64,000 nt of DNA from Anastrepha obliqua. Lineage: Eukaryota; Arthropoda; Insecta; Diptera; Tephritidae. The notes below the pieces were generated by a model. That model saw nothing but the letters and a program-made list of their open reading frames with translations, was not told the origin of the DNA and searched no databases. Position numbers and translations under genes: made by a program. Location of the stretch: positions 74,191,601 through 74,255,600 of the forward strand of contig NC_072894.1 in the NCBI RefSeq assembly GCF_027943255.1. Reading direction: 5' to 3'. Below, in pieces: positions 44,942 to 56,948 of the stretch (position 1 is its first letter; every line of letters starts with the position of its first letter).

Positions 44942-46110
44942 ATTAGGTTGGGGAATAAGTTTAGAGCGTTTCTATATTTTATTTTATATTATAACCATTT
45001 GTTTGCTGCTTGGCAAAGGGTAAGTATTCATTCGATAGAGCTCTTTTTGCTCTACAAAAGTATCTTAATTGTATTTTCGAGTTTTTTATTGCAATTTTTT
45101 ATTGTTGTAGTTTTGAGGCTTCGAAATGGAATACCCAGCAGAAAAAAAACAACATTTTCGAGATCTGCTCTTTTTCCGTTTTCATCGAGGTCAGAAAGCT
45201 GCCGAAGCCGCTTGAGAAATTTGCGCGGGGCATAAAGCATGGGAGCATGGTTTGCAAAGTTCACAAATGGCGACTTTGATGGCGCTGACACGTCCAGCAG
45301 CGGAAGGCCTTCTGAATTCGATGAAGAGCGTTTTAATCCACTTCTAAAGAAGAAAGGTCACCAAACCAGTTGTAAATTGGCGTAAAAAGTGAACTGCGAT
45401 CATAAAACGATTCTCAATCACCTTCATCCAATGGGATTTACCCGAAAATTGGAAGCCTTGGTGTCTCACAGACGAAAAAAAATAAAGAAAGTCGCCTTCA
45501 AATCGCGCAACACCCGATCATAAACAGCGTGTTTTGTATCGAATCGTCACGGGAGATAAGAAATGGTGCCTATACATCAGTATGAAGTAAAGAAATGAGT
45601 GAGTGGCTCCAGGAGTTATGCCAAAGCCGAGAGTCAAGTCGGATCTTCATCACAAGAAAAAGAAGGGACTGTGAGGACATGGTGCAATGGGATATGCTCG
45701 AAAAGAATGCCACGGTTAACAAGAAGCTCTACATTGCCCAGCTACATCCTGGGAATGAGTTTATTCAACTGAAAATACCTGATCGACTTGATGAAACCTA
45801 CTCCTTCACGGCAACACCAGGCGCCATGTTGCACAAGTCGTCAAAGCCTCACTCGAAGAGTTTGAATGGGGGATTCAGCATCCGCCGTATTCTCCGCACC
45901 TTTCACTGACCGATTAGCATCTTTTCCGGTCCCTGCCAAACCATATGAGGGGCGTTACCTTCGATAACAAAGAGGTCCTTAAAAACTGGCACAAGAACTT
46001 CTTTGCCACCAGACTGGGCTATTTTTGGCGGAACGGCATCAACATATGGATCGAGAGGTGGGAAGAGGTTGTAAAGAGCAACGGCGAATTTATAAATGAT
46101 TAACTTATTG
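44942..46110 (+). mobile_element. DD34D mariner pseudogene (second lineage)
   Basis: The left end TTAGGTTGGGGAATAAGTTT (44944) is typical of a mariner terminus. The transposase can be followed across frames: HFRDLLFFRFHRGQKAAEA near 45156-45212, WFAKFTNGDFDGADTSSSGR near 45245-45305, LNHLHPMGFTRKL near 45413, VTGDKKWC near 45550 (first Asp now Lys, D-K for D-E), then the frame 45595-45909 with MVQWDMLEKNATVNKKLY. After a shift come VAQVVKASLEEFEWGI and PPYSPHLSLTD near 45825-45915 (third Asp), and RWEEVVKSNGEFIND ending at about 46101. Numerous shifts; inactive. Confidence 0.75.
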
Positions 46111-46292
46111 ATATAGTTATTTTTTTTTGTTTAAATAAAAGTCTTCCCAAAATTTTCCATTTTTCTTAAATCCAGTTTTAGAAGAAATAGTTAATATTCA
46201 TAGTAGTTTTTTCTGACTTTGTGCAAATTTAAAAGAAATTTAACAACTTTTTATGAAAATTGCACACTTTTTTAAATAAATCGTGGAATTTA

Positions 46293-46521
46293 AAGGTGGG
46301 GCAAAATTAGTAAATTTGTTTTTGAATAACTTTTTTAATAAATAAAAATATGACTTTTTGTAATGGAAATCTTTATTTTGACCTGTTTGTATACTGCAGC
46401 TCTCTAGTTCACAAGTGCCAAATATGACTAGATTCGTTCCATTTGGCGGATTTGAAATGGCGTTGTATCATTTGAAAAAATTATAAATCTGCCGATAGGA
46501 TGATTAGTTTTGCGCCACCTT
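46293..46521. repeat. GGTGGCGC-family MITE (copy c, both ends)
   Basis: TA plus AAGGTGGGGCAAAATTAG at 46293. The right end, read inverted from 46521, is AAGGTGGCGCAAAACTAATC. The 229-bp interior matches 62483-62691 (TTGAATAACTTTTTT, TTTATTTTGAC, GTATACTGCAGCT, CCGATAGG.TGATTA). This is the best definition of the family in this window. Confidence 0.7.
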
Positions 46522-46821
46522 ATACCAAAACTTCATGAACTTTAAGACTACATACTCGGAGTTTTTCTCAAAGTTTTGATTAAAAAGTGTGATATTTTGA
46601 GGAAGAAATTCACAAAAAAAAATATTTTAAATTCGCAATGCCTTAAGCTTTTATTTATACGGTTTTCGTAGGAGAATAGTTCATTCTTCATTTTCGTGAA
46701 TTGTTTTTTTTTAATTAAATAAGAAACAAACAAATAAGTAAAACTCAATAAGTTCCCAATTTCCAGTAGTTATTAAACGTACTGTATATGTTGTATGTAG
46801 ACTTTAGTACATGACTGTATG

Positions 46822-47748
46822 TACAGGGTCCGCCATCTATCGTTACGGATTTGAACTACGTATTATTTGAAGAATGGTAACACTTAGCTGTCATCTGATT
46901 TGACAGAAAATTAGTTTTATTCTTCCGCTGAACGAAAGTGGTTGTGTATACGCTCAAAGAACGCTGGGAAATATTGCGACATTACTTTGAAAATCATGGT
47001 AATGTTGCACAATGTGTACGAAAATTACGGATGAAGCTCATTTCCATCTCGGCGGGTATGTTAACAAGCAAAATTGCTGCATTTGGGGCTCAGGAAACCC
47101 GCACGCACTCGAAGAAAAGCCGATGCATTCACAAAGAGTCACTGTTTGGTGCGGATTTTGGTCGAGAGTCATCATTGGTCCATTTTTCTTCGAAAATGAG
47201 CGAGGAGTGGCCGTAACCGTCAATGGAGAGCGTTACCGGGCCACGTTGAACGAATTTTTGTTCCGAGAAATTGAAGAAGAGGATATTGGTGGCTTTTGGT
47301 TCCAACAAGATGGCGCTACTTGCCACACAGCGAATGCTACGATCAATCTTTTGCGCACTGTCTTCGAAGATCGCATTATCAGCCGAAATTCTGATATCGT
47401 TTGGCCGCCTCGGAGCTGCGGTTTGACGCCGTTGGATTATTATCTTTGGGGTGCCGTCAAAGACCAGTGTTATGCCAACAAACCAGCAACAATTGATGCA
47501 CTGAAGACCAACATACGCGATGTCATAGCTGAAATACAGCCGCATACAATCGAAAATGTGTTGAAAAATTGGACCGATCGTATGGGGCCGAGACATGGCT
47601 AGCCGAGACAGCCATATGAATGAAGTTGTGTTCCATCATTAACCGGAAGGATTGTACTTCAAAATAAAAAAAACAGTTTGGAAAAATATTGTGTAGTTTC
47701 TTTTTTATAGCATTTTTAATTTCGTAAAGTTATATGGCGAACCCTGTA
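46822..47748 (+). mobile_element. internally deleted DD41D mariner, both ends present
   Basis: TA plus CAGGGTCCGCCATCTATCG at 46822; the right end, inverted from 47748, is TACAGGGTTCGCCATATAAC. These are clear inverted repeats. The element is about 925 bp. The N-terminal HTH (from about 46938, VYTLKERWEILRHYFENHGN) is fused after some 33 residues to the catalytic region, which carries on in another frame. The deletion removed roughly 120 residues of DNA-binding domain. Confidence 0.8.
47012..47602 (+). pseudogene. DD41D transposase, catalytic and C-terminal part
   Basis: A 196-codon open frame. D1: DEAHFHLGGYVNKQNCCIW (residues 7-25). Then VTVWCGFWSRVIIGPFFF. D2: FWFQQDGATCHT (about 95-106). 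D3: LTPLDYYLWGAVKDQCYANK (about 140-160). There are 41 residues between D2 and D3, the DD41D spacing of rosa-type mariners first described from a Ceratitis fly (established knowledge). The C-terminus NVLKNWTDRMGPRHG stops a little short of the family's usual 'GGH..DV.FH' tail, remnants of which follow the stop (NEVVFHH near 47620-47640). The catalytic triad is complete but the DNA-binding domain is deleted. Confidence 0.8.
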
Positions 47749-48640
47749 TATGTATATTAGATATACACATATGCATATGCTTTAACGCCAGCTATCGTTT
47801 TTATTCATCCGTAGCCCTTTATGGCTTTGACAACTTATTCACTTTTTTAGTTATTTTTTCAATTTGTTTCCGACCTTCTGCCTTTGCTAAAGTTTAATAC
47901 GTGTTTAATTAAGCCCAGCCGTAAGCCTCACTAAATACTTTTTAAGTACTCTTTTCAAGTGTAGTTGTATTTGTCACTACCATTTTTCCGCAAAAAAACA
48001 CTTTTACTGCTTTTTAATAGGAATTTGTGAGGTTTTTCTTCTTTTCTACGTTTGCTGCTTAAGTTAAGTTTTTCTCGCTGTTGATTTGTTGTACAGTGAA
48101 TTTATATTTGCATGTTCTAATCCCGCATTAAGGTTTTCTATTTATTTTAGTTTTAAAAGTAAATTAACAGTGATTTATAAAAACTACTATTGAATGAATC
48201 GTTGGACTCTGTTTGTGGGCCGATAATTTACGATAAATATTTGTGTACAAGTGTTAAAGAGTTAATGCCTAACACTTTTTTCCCAGTATGCATATATTCC
48301 TCTTTTTATTATACTCATATTTTTTGTTGTACCATATAATTTCAGCTCTTGTTCTTGTTGTTAAAATTAAATAAAATAAATTAATATTTTCTTTGATTGC
48401 ATTTATCGGCATTCGTGGTATCTAAGTCGAAGCTAACAGTACAATTTGTGTAGAAGTGTGAGGCTCAAATAGCCAGTGGAGCCACAATGGACATCTTAAC
48501 AGTAATGACAGAAAAAAATTGAAGGTCAGAAATATCAAAGTTGACATCCGTGTTTTATAAAAATTACCAAATTCGTAGAAACAGTGTAAGTCATATCGAA
48601 GAGTCAAATAATTTCGAAAGCAGTCGCGGAACACCAAATG
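47749..48640. other. non-coding, no feature recognised
   Basis: AT-rich DNA with T-runs; no frame with motif content. Confidence 0.45.
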
Positions 48641-48641
48641 G

Positions 48642-49760
48642 GTTAGGTTAGGTTAGGTTGTAATGGTTTTTTATTATTGTAGCCCGTTGTAATGACGCGT
48701 GAGCAACTTGTTCTTATGCCTCCTAAAACCAGTGTAAGACATTCAGAATCTTTTGAAGATCCCTGATTTACACAGTGCTGAGATTTTTGAACTCTTTCTA
48801 AAATTGTGACGAATTTACGTCTAGATAGAGCAGAACAGTGGCACAGAAGGTGCAAAATCGTCTCTTCCTCTTCTCGTCCATACAGCTTCTGCAGAAGTCA
48901 TGTGTCTGCACGCCTATCCTCTGGGCGTGTCTGCCTAAATGACAGTGCCCCATTATAATGGAAATCAGTGTGCTAAGACTATGCGTGCTTTGACTTAGAT
49001 CTTAGAAATTCAGTGCGTCCACAGGAATATATATTTAAGAACAGGTGCGTTTTTTCGGACTTGCTTTTAGTCCTTGATTACTACACTAAAGTGCTGGTTT
49101 GTTGAGGGTTCCTGTTGTTGGAAGGAGTTCTACCGCTAATGCTGCTACAATATCATCGACGATTTTTCTACAATTTGTTTACCATAAGTATCTGGAGGAA
49201 ACTATTGACTGCCAGGTTACACAGAAGTGCGACGATCGCTGACAAGACAGCTCTTGGATGATTCGCCTAATTCAGTGCTTATCGACAATTAATGTTGGTT
49301 CTACAAACGAGACTAGCCTGAGACTCCCACTTCAGTGAGCAATGTTGTTATTGCTTCCCGATATATGTTACTGGAAAGGCACTCAATGTGTAAAAAGGCA
49401 GCAATGTTATATTCTTTAAAGTGGAGTTATATTTGAATTGTGTTAAACAGCGAGTAAAACACTGTCTTCACTGATTTGCCTTTACTGTAGGAATGTTAGA
49501 AAGGTGACGGCTTTTTGCTAATCTTTCCTCTGAAGTGCGCATCCAGCAATCGCTCTAAGGATTTTAATAAGAAGGATGATAGGCTAATCGGCTTGAAGTT
49601 CTTCAGTTTTGTATGTGTGACTTTTCCTCCTTTGGGAATAAACAAGCACACTGGTTACACTCCTGAGACAAGAATTAGCGATGCCGATTAACATGGATTC
49701 TATTTTTAGAAAAATATGTTCAAATTTTCCCCTAGGCTGCATAAACTTTTGCATTTTTCC
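48642..49760 (-). pseudogene. LINE polymerase remnant (RT plus tail, middle deleted)
   Basis: The minus strand, reading from 49760, has fragments matching an RT: FIPKGGK-like around 49640, LKNFKPISLSSFLL near 49600-49560, an 'AFLHIE.AFSNIYREAI' type block near 49400-49340, and LKASPKKRTC near 49065 ('GL.VNP.KTEL'). After a deletion come GHCHLGRHAQRIGVQTHDFC and RSCMDE (48940-48870), then LLCHCSALSRRKF (48850-48812), the zinc-knuckle tail. Its 3' edge is (GGTTA)n at 48642-48660. Confidence 0.65.
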
Positions 49761-49841
49761 TTGTCGATTAGTGTCGACTCCAGTGCGAAAATAATGTTAC
49801 TTAGAAAACGGCTGAGATAGAAGTGAGCCTCCTTAGTTTAT

Positions 49842-50405
49842 AATAAAAAGTGTTTTCCAATAACAGGTGTTATTGGTGAATGCGTTGCGCTATCGAAAGA
49901 TGATTAACGATTTTTTATGGCCGGAGTTAGAAGGTGTTAATCTGGACAACGTTTATTTTCTACTAGATGGCGCTACGTGCCACACAAGCAACGAAACCAT
50001 TGATCTTTTACGGGAAAAGTTTCCGGACCATGTTATCTCTCGAAGAGGTACTCACAATTGGCCACCGAGATCTTGTGATTTAACACCTTGTGCCTTTTTT
50101 TTTGGTGCCACGTGATAGAGAAGGTCTACGCCAACAGCCCAGGGTCGATTCAACACCTCAAAGATGGAATTCGTGGGGCTATCGAGGACATAAGGCAGCC
50201 ACTTTGCAATTCGGTTATAGAAAATTTCATGAAAACGATATTGTCCTGTAAGCGTGTTCGTGGTGGTCATTTGCCTGATGTTATTTTCCACCATCAACGG
50301 CATACCTTCCTCTTTACAATGAAATAAACATCCGAGCATTTATATTAAAAAAAAAGATTTTTTCTTTGAATATCAAAATAACAGCTCTGTTTGGAAAACC
50401 CTTTA
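49842..50405 (+). mobile_element. 5'-deleted DD41D mariner with both ends
   Basis: Left end AAAAGTGTTTTCCAATAACA (49846); right end inverted from 50403 AAAGGGTTTTCCAAACAGAG, both with TA. The transposase begins mid-protein: VNALRYRKMINDFLWPELEG at 49873, VYFLLDGATCHT (second Asp, 49950-49985), WPPRSCDLTP (50060-50090). The third Asp position is changed: CAFFF replaces LDFFL. After a frame shift the C-terminus KVYANSPGSIQHLKDGIRGA runs to about 50307 (LPDVIFHH). Catalytically dead. Confidence 0.75.
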
Positions 50406-52100
50406 GAAAATGCCGATTTCATCTGAAGGCCTTATTACCAACTATATATCAATCGGCTGAAATCGACTTAGCAGGCATTTGTAAGATGCGCTCTGCGGTC
50501 TCTTAATTTCCCTAAGCCGTCTTTCTGTCGGCATCTTTTATGTCTGGTTTTGTTTCTAGCACTTTCTGCTGCCTGTGCCTTCTTAGCAGAATTAAACTCA
50601 TGGCTGTAATGCACCGATGAGAAGGACGTTGTTTGAACTTAACAAGCTCTCAAGTAATCTGGGCATTGATTCACAAGGAATGTTTTAAATAACAATTTTA
50701 AGTTTTTGTTTCATTCTTTAACATCAAAAATACCTCAACAAAATCGACGTAACCAAAATTGCGCTTAATTAGCTGTTATATTTACAGCGGCCTGGCTTGC
50801 GTTTTTGCTTTTATTAAAGAAAACCTGTAAAATGTACCGAATTTAATCTTAGTTGACTTCAATTGCTACAACAAAAAACAGCACAAGAATTTGTTTGGTG
50901 TTAAACGTTGCCTTGATAACGAATATAAACTTTAAATTGTTTTACCGATACTTTACGAGGCATCGATTCCTACTACCATCTACCGAGAAAATAATGGATT
51001 TCTCTTTCCCCAAACTAACATTTGTGCCGCAGGTGAGCAGCGAACGCACACTCATTCACACGTATTTAAACAGGTGCTGAAATATATCCGCACATAATAC
51101 TATTTTTATTGTACATATACATATACATATATATAATATTTGTTAATGCACTGCATATTTTGAAAAGGTTTTGAGTGCAAATACTTGCCTCTAAGACTTT
51201 ACACGTACTTTTGATATATACTGTACATGCTCGTATAATATTTTCATAAATGTGGGCAGTGCTATATATGCATTTTCTTTTGCCTATGCACTACACAAAT
51301 TCTTAAAAGTATGCATTTTGTACCGGATACGTGCCAACATATGACCCGACCACTTGAGGTTGACAGCATTTTTTTTGTTTTTCTTCTTTACCAGTTGCCT
51401 CAATTCACTCACTACCCGCCATGGACATGACATGTCAATGTCAACGGAAGTCTATTTGTGTAATAGTGTGTATGTGTAAGTGTCAGCTAGCCAACCAGGC
51501 AGCAAGTCAACTAGCCGGAACAAGTAGTAAGTTGATGCTTAGCACAAAGAAGTGAAAAATCAACTAAAAAAAAAAAACAAAAACTATGAGAAACCTGTGT
51601 GAAAAAAGTGGAACAGAGGGATGAGGTAAGAGTTGTAGGTATATGGAATGTCAATAAAGTAATGGTTGAAAGGAGCAGTAAGTATTCTTTTGCTCGCCTT
51701 AGTCTCTTAAGAAAGCTGATGAAGATGTGTATGTTAGTGGAAATATTTGTAGAGAATGTGTGGTAAAAAGAAAAGACGAATAAAGTGGGCAAAAGAGGAA
51801 ATATGATGGAAGGGTACAAATTTAAAAGGATTTTCTGTTCAATGTCTGAAAAACGTAGCGGCCACATGTGCTCTGCTACAAAACGGGCAGGATTGGTTTA
51901 CAGTGTGAGAATTGAAATTTATACTGATAACTATACAGTGTATATACAGTGTAGCCCAAACTCCTCATTTCCCTTGTTATATATGTATGAAAACCAGAGT
52001 TTGTTAGAGTCTTAGAATATACATACCTATAAATATTGGGAGCTTTTTAATGTGAAGTAAAAGCGTTCCGTTCATGAAACATCAAAATGAAAAAAAAAAA
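50406..52100. other. non-coding, TA-rich patches
   Basis: TA/CATA microsatellite at 51112-51135. No protein signal; frames such as 51867-51511 (minus) are low-complexity. Confidence 0.45.
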
Positions 52101-52411
52101 AATTATTAGCGGCCATCTTTCGGCAGGCAATGGAAAATCTCCGAGTGTATTTCTGACATTAAAACGCTCCTTAATAAAAATATCTGCCGTTCGTAGTCGG
52201 CTTACAGCTGTACGTCCCTCCATTTGTGGGACAACATCAAGACGAGGACAAAAATAGGAGGAGAAGCGCTTTCAAATACCCAGAGAAGGGTGTAAGCCCC
52301 AATTATATGAATATATATTGTGTATATATATGTATGTATATACATCATATATGTATAGTATATATGTATATACATATATGATGTATATACATATATATAT
52401 ATATTGTGTTC
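52101..52411 (+). repeat. tRNA-derived SINE, 5'-truncated, long TA tail
   Basis: It begins ATTAGCGGCCATCTTTCGGC and continues with CTCCGAGTGTATTTCTG, AAAATATCTGCCGTTCGTAG, CGTCCCTCCATTTGTGGGAC and AATAGGAGGAGAAGCG. It ends in a (TA)/(TGTATA) tail at 52305-52411. Same family as 24831-25124 but lacking the tRNA head. Confidence 0.7.
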
Positions 52412-52919
52412 ACGCTGATCGTTGTTCGGAAAAAGGTCGTTTTCAAATTTCACTTTTTTCTCCTTTTTTAAATTTTCTTGTTTTATTTGATCGATTTTTC
52501 AGCTCACTGTTATTAATTTTAGCGACTTAGTCACACGCAGTTGTTTGTTCCCAAATGTTATCCAAATTTTTTTTATAAATATTTGAAATCACTGTTAATC
52601 TTTTCGAAAAAAATCAGAGAAAAATTTCCAATCTTTGAAATCAGGTAATAGAAACTGAAGGGGGTTGAAACTATTTATTTGACACTGCGAGGAAATACGT
52701 GTTTCGCTTCAATGTCAGTTTAATATTTTAAGGAGCTTTGTCCTTTTAGAATTATTTAAACTAAGTCCACATTCTAGTCGAGTGGGTTAGTGCACGATCA
52801 TAATATTTTGAGTGAAATCATGCATAAAACGATAAAAAAGTTGTATAAAAAAGCCATATTCTTGTATATATGTTAATTACAAATTTTAAAGATGACAAAT
52901 TGTATATAAAGTTATGTTA
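52412..52919. other. non-coding, no feature recognised
   Basis: AT-rich. 52765-52840 (GTCGAGTGGGTTAGTGCACGATCA) weakly resembles a SINE A-box region without a B box. Confidence 0.35.
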
Positions 52920-53370
52920 AGTTATGGTATTTTGCACGCCCCATAAGTTTGTAGACAGAGCCCAGTTAGGCCTGGAGACCCATTGCGATACCAACAGCTT
53001 AAATTCAAGTTCCCTCTCTAATTCTCGATGTGGTTGACGATTTCAACTCTACTAGACTTCCAAAGAAGTAAGAGTTTATGCAACGGTATCACTTTCTGGC
53101 AAAGGCGGGACAGGGACAGAGAATGCGTAATGCTCTCCACCTCTTCCTCGTTGCTGCAGATGCGACAGAAGTCGTCTGAGAAAAGTACGATATGTTTCCC
53201 ATGCGTTTCTATTACACTTTAGTGCACGGCGGTATTGATGTTTTTTAGGTAAAATTTTGTTGTTAACGAACGCAGATAACCCACGTAGTGCTCTGCTGGT
53301 ATTTCTCAAACAGTTGACTTTGGGCCGACACAAAATTAGACGTTGTGAAGGGTATATTCGCATCATAAAT
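52920..53370 (-). pseudogene. LINE pol C-terminal tail remnant
   Basis: The minus strand reads ICSNEEEVESITHSLCPCPA then FARKRYRC around 53165-53080. This is the 'C..C..EEE....H.LC.CPAFAR.R' zinc-knuckle tail. A further 90-codon frame upstream (53366-53200) lacks motifs. It is a different copy from the LINE remnants at 48.7 and 19.7 kb. Confidence 0.6.
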
Positions 53371-53499
53371 CAAAAGTGAAATATATGGAATTTTTTCCTA
53401 TCTATTCAGAAATATAGCTTACCTTTTCCCGTGTCTTCGAAATATATTTTTAATCTTTCATTATCAAAAGATATTTTTATTCATCCCTGGAAAGTTGCT

Positions 53500-54060
53500 T
53501 CGAGCACATAAATTTTGAATTCGCACATAATGTTATTAACTATAGACCTATTTCTAAACATTTAAATGGCTCAATTGTTCAAACGACAATAAATTTTCTT
53601 ATACTATGAAAGAAATAATATAGACAGTCACCTTACATCGCTCGTGCAATTATGTGTTTCATCGTTAAGTAGTGATAATCAAGTAGATGTAATCTGCACT
53701 GAGATCTCAAAAGTATTTTCAGTTTTGCACAGTTGCATTAGTTTCAACTTTGCATTCCTACTTTGGTTAAGAAGTACCTTTCCAATAGAATCTCAACATG
53801 CTGAGATTGAGAGCACAAAATCGTATGCTTTTGAGACTACTTCAGGTATACCACAGGGTTATATTCTTAATCCAATTCTATTTCACTAGGACATACTGGA
53901 AACATGTTAAGTATTTGCCTTGTGCAGAGGACCTAAAGATTTTTAGAAGAACTACCTGTATGTCAGATATCTTCCACTGTCAGATTAGAGTACAAAAACT
54001 CAATTACCTTATCAGTCTTTCTTTCGTTTGTCAGTTTGGGCATATCGGTGTGGTGTTTGG
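53500..54060 (+). pseudogene. jockey-type LINE reverse transcriptase fragment
   Basis: Plus-strand blocks in order: NVINYRPISKHLNGSIVQ near 53527 (RT motif 'NYRPIS'), frame 53644-53889 with NQVDVICTEISKVFSVLH ('VDVIYTDFSKAFD..DH'; both catalytic-site flanking residues changed), then ESTKSYAFETTSGIPQGYIL followed by NPILF ('SG.PQGS.LGP'), and after a shift CAEDLKIFRRTTCMSD near 53920-53966 ('YADDLKIFR' with the first Asp lost). 5'-truncated and dead. Confidence 0.7.
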
Positions 54061-56416
54061 TTCGGGGTTTACTTTTATTAATCACTTTAGTTATGTGTAA
54101 TGTATTCACTTGCATCTAGGATGGTTATTCAATAGCTGGGGTTTGTTTATGATGCTGTTGTGTTTTGCGCCAGCAAAACGCCTCTATATATATCCTCTGA
54201 GTTCTGTCTCAATGAAGTGACCATAACCCCGGCTAAGTCAGCAAATCAGCTGTTTCCTTCAAAATCGCTGAAAGCCGATTAATGGTCTGATGTTGGCCAT
54301 ACCTCTACATTCTGTACTTATTGTGCAGCTAAACTTCATTGTTCCACACAGATATGCTTTCAGTACCCTTTCTGTATAAACTTCATTAAAACTAAAATCT
54401 TATTTCAAAAGACCTTACTGAATTCAATTAAATTTTCAGTAGCCTTGATCTCTATTTTGCCCTTCTCTTTGAGAAAATTTAAATTGAAATTTGAAAAAGA
54501 CGTGATAAGAAGCACCGAGACATTGGTAACTCCTAAAACACTCAGGCTAAAAAGTCAATTATATTCAAAGCTCTCGAAAGTAAAAGAACTTTAACAACTT
54601 TTGTTTTTAAGTTTCTTATATTAATTTTATGCGAAACAATTTCTTGAATCTAGTCTGCAAGGCTTTTTATAATCGTAGATTCAATAAATGAAATAAAAGA
54701 AATATATGGGACTCTATCTCGACAATCAAAGCTTTAATTAGGTATTTCTGGGTTATTCATATAAATTCTGCCCTTCAAATGGTCCCTAGAGAGTGGTCTT
54801 TTAATTATTAAAATTTTAGTTTTGAAAATTTTGCTTGCAGTAAATTGATTCTTTCGCGGGCTGTGCGGGCTAGGCCACCTTATTGAAATCGAAATTCGTC
54901 AATATTTGTATCAACAACACTAATCCAAAATCTTTCAATTAAATTTTATATATATATTTAAATTTTTTTTTGAAATTGTGAATTTTCGTTGATCTGCCAT
55001 TTTCATAATGGATTATAATTATTTTAATACGATTGTCGGGCAAATAAATATTACAGTGGGTATCTACACGGATGAAATGCTAAAATTTTCAAATGAGTGT
55101 TTGTATATCACTGTATGAGCGAGCTAACAATCTGCCCGGAAGTACTAGGCAATAAAAAATATATTTTTTATCAATGTACAGGTTTTACCTGTGGGCTTCC
55201 AAAAATTCAAACATATCTTTGTATACATCCGCACGTACCAATTTTAGCAGCAACTGGTATGCTCACTATTTGTGATTAAAACTACAGACAAGCACACTTT
55301 CAGGCATAGTTTTTTATCACGCGTTGCTACCTTGTAGGTAGTTGTGAATGTACAGTAAATGACAGATGGAAAGATGAAAGAAATTGGGTAGAAAATCCTT
55401 TGGTATGCATTTACAAAATTGCACTTTTATACGGGCATGCATTCAAGCAAAGGATTATGTATGTGAGTGTGTTTGTTGGCATATATCAGTACGTATTTGA
55501 GCAGTCGTAGACGTGTGCTGCGTCGTTTTGGAAGGCATTGACAAGCGTATGTGAAAATATGGTCGAATGCATTATGTATGTGTGTGTGCGTGTATGCTAC
55601 GTGTACGTGGTGGACTGTAGCTTAGTGACGTATACGCCCTGCCATCTGTATAGAGACGTACATACCAAATTTATGGGCATTAGTGTAATTAGATTTTCAG
55701 CCATTCAGGTTTGAAAAGTATAATACTGAAATAGCGAATTATTGATTTAATCATAGAATGTTATACACTGAATGGTAGACTGAAATAAGGCAAATAGTTG
55801 ACTAGCCTAAGCGATACAAGGTTACACTCTCAATGCATGGTTAGTTCTATCTTAGTTGGGTAGAGAAGTCGGTACTGGGTGTGGTGATATTTTGCTAGTA
55901 ATAGAATTTTGAATAAACAAATTACCTCATCATAAGTTAAGGACGTTAGATTTCATTACTTTATTCTGTAATATAACTTTATTAATGCTTAATAAATTTA
56001 AAAAGTTGATTTAACGGTTTTTCGATTAAAGTTTGAATGTGATTTTGCTCAACTACGTCAATAGCGGAGAAGAAAATGTGAAAATCAATAGGAAGAAAGC
56101 TATGCAGATTGGAATTGCACTAGTAGTGTAGCTCTTAACGTCAACATAAGCCTTTTTCATTGAGAAGCGCCAATGAAGTTCCCATATTCCAGATATTGGC
56201 ACATACACTGACCTTAAATGGATGAGACCACGCAACGGATGCATATATATGAATGACTCTATCGTTCGAATTTTTGCACCAATAGAAAATGTTATGCAAT
56301 ATTTCAGGGTGCAGATCTGATGTTACACCAGCACAGATATACCCCTTGAGAAAACTCAGATAAGGGCTTATATTTTTATTATTTCTAGTAACTGAGTGCG
56401 CATTAAAGCTGTTCAT
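54061..56416. other. non-coding, no feature recognised
   Basis: 2.3 kb with TG microsatellites (55457-55475 and 55573-55590). 54241-54290 weakly resembles 39155-39205. A minus-strand 91-codon frame (56416-56141) has no motif. Confidence 0.45.
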
Positions 56417-56948
56417 TATATCGCACTTGTTACGTTAAAGCGTAACAACTCAAAATCTGAACGTTTTCAATAGAGACGAAAAACTGTTTCCGTAAATATT
56501 AATAATATATTACAAGGAAAAAAATATGTAATTGCACGAAAATATCATTAAAAACAATTTAGCGGTTGTTTCATTCTTATTTGTTAAGTAGTTTTTTATA
56601 CACTTAGTGGTGTTATTTTGAGTTGTCTCTGCTTAACTGAAAAAATAACACGTAACTTAAACAAACCGTTTGGTTGTAAACAGGCAAAATTCAAAATGTT
56701 ACACTTTATGTGACACAAATTTGTTCAAACACTTGGAGACAACTAAAAATGTAACTCTTTAGTTGAGACAAAAGAAGTCATTCTGAAAACCAAGAGAGAG
56801 TCATAACGGTTTTTTTAACGAAAGATTAGACAAACCACTGAACGATTTTTGTAGTGGGTAGAGATGACCACTGTACATTGTTTTCTTGCAAAAAACTAAA
56901 ATTTGGAAATTTTGAATTGTTACGCTTTAACGTAACAAGTGCGATATA
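56417..56948. repeat. 532-bp MITE with palindromic inverted ends
   Basis: The left end TATATCGCACTTGTTACGTT then AAAGCGTAACAA is mirrored exactly at 56948-56917 on the other strand (about 39 bp with one difference). Within each end GTTACGTTAAAGCGTAAC is itself a near-palindrome, so each terminus can form a hairpin. The flanks suggest a TA or TATA target. No coding frame inside. Confidence 0.75.

Noticed and set aside
48642..48660. (GGTTA)n resembling the insect telomere repeat TTAGG
   Set aside because: Only about four units, at the 3' edge of a LINE remnant; most likely part of the retroposon, and higher flies lack TTAGG telomeres.
52305..52411. CRISPR-like or regulatory tandem array
   Set aside because: Simple TA/TGTATA microsatellite forming the SINE tail; eukaryotic sequence.
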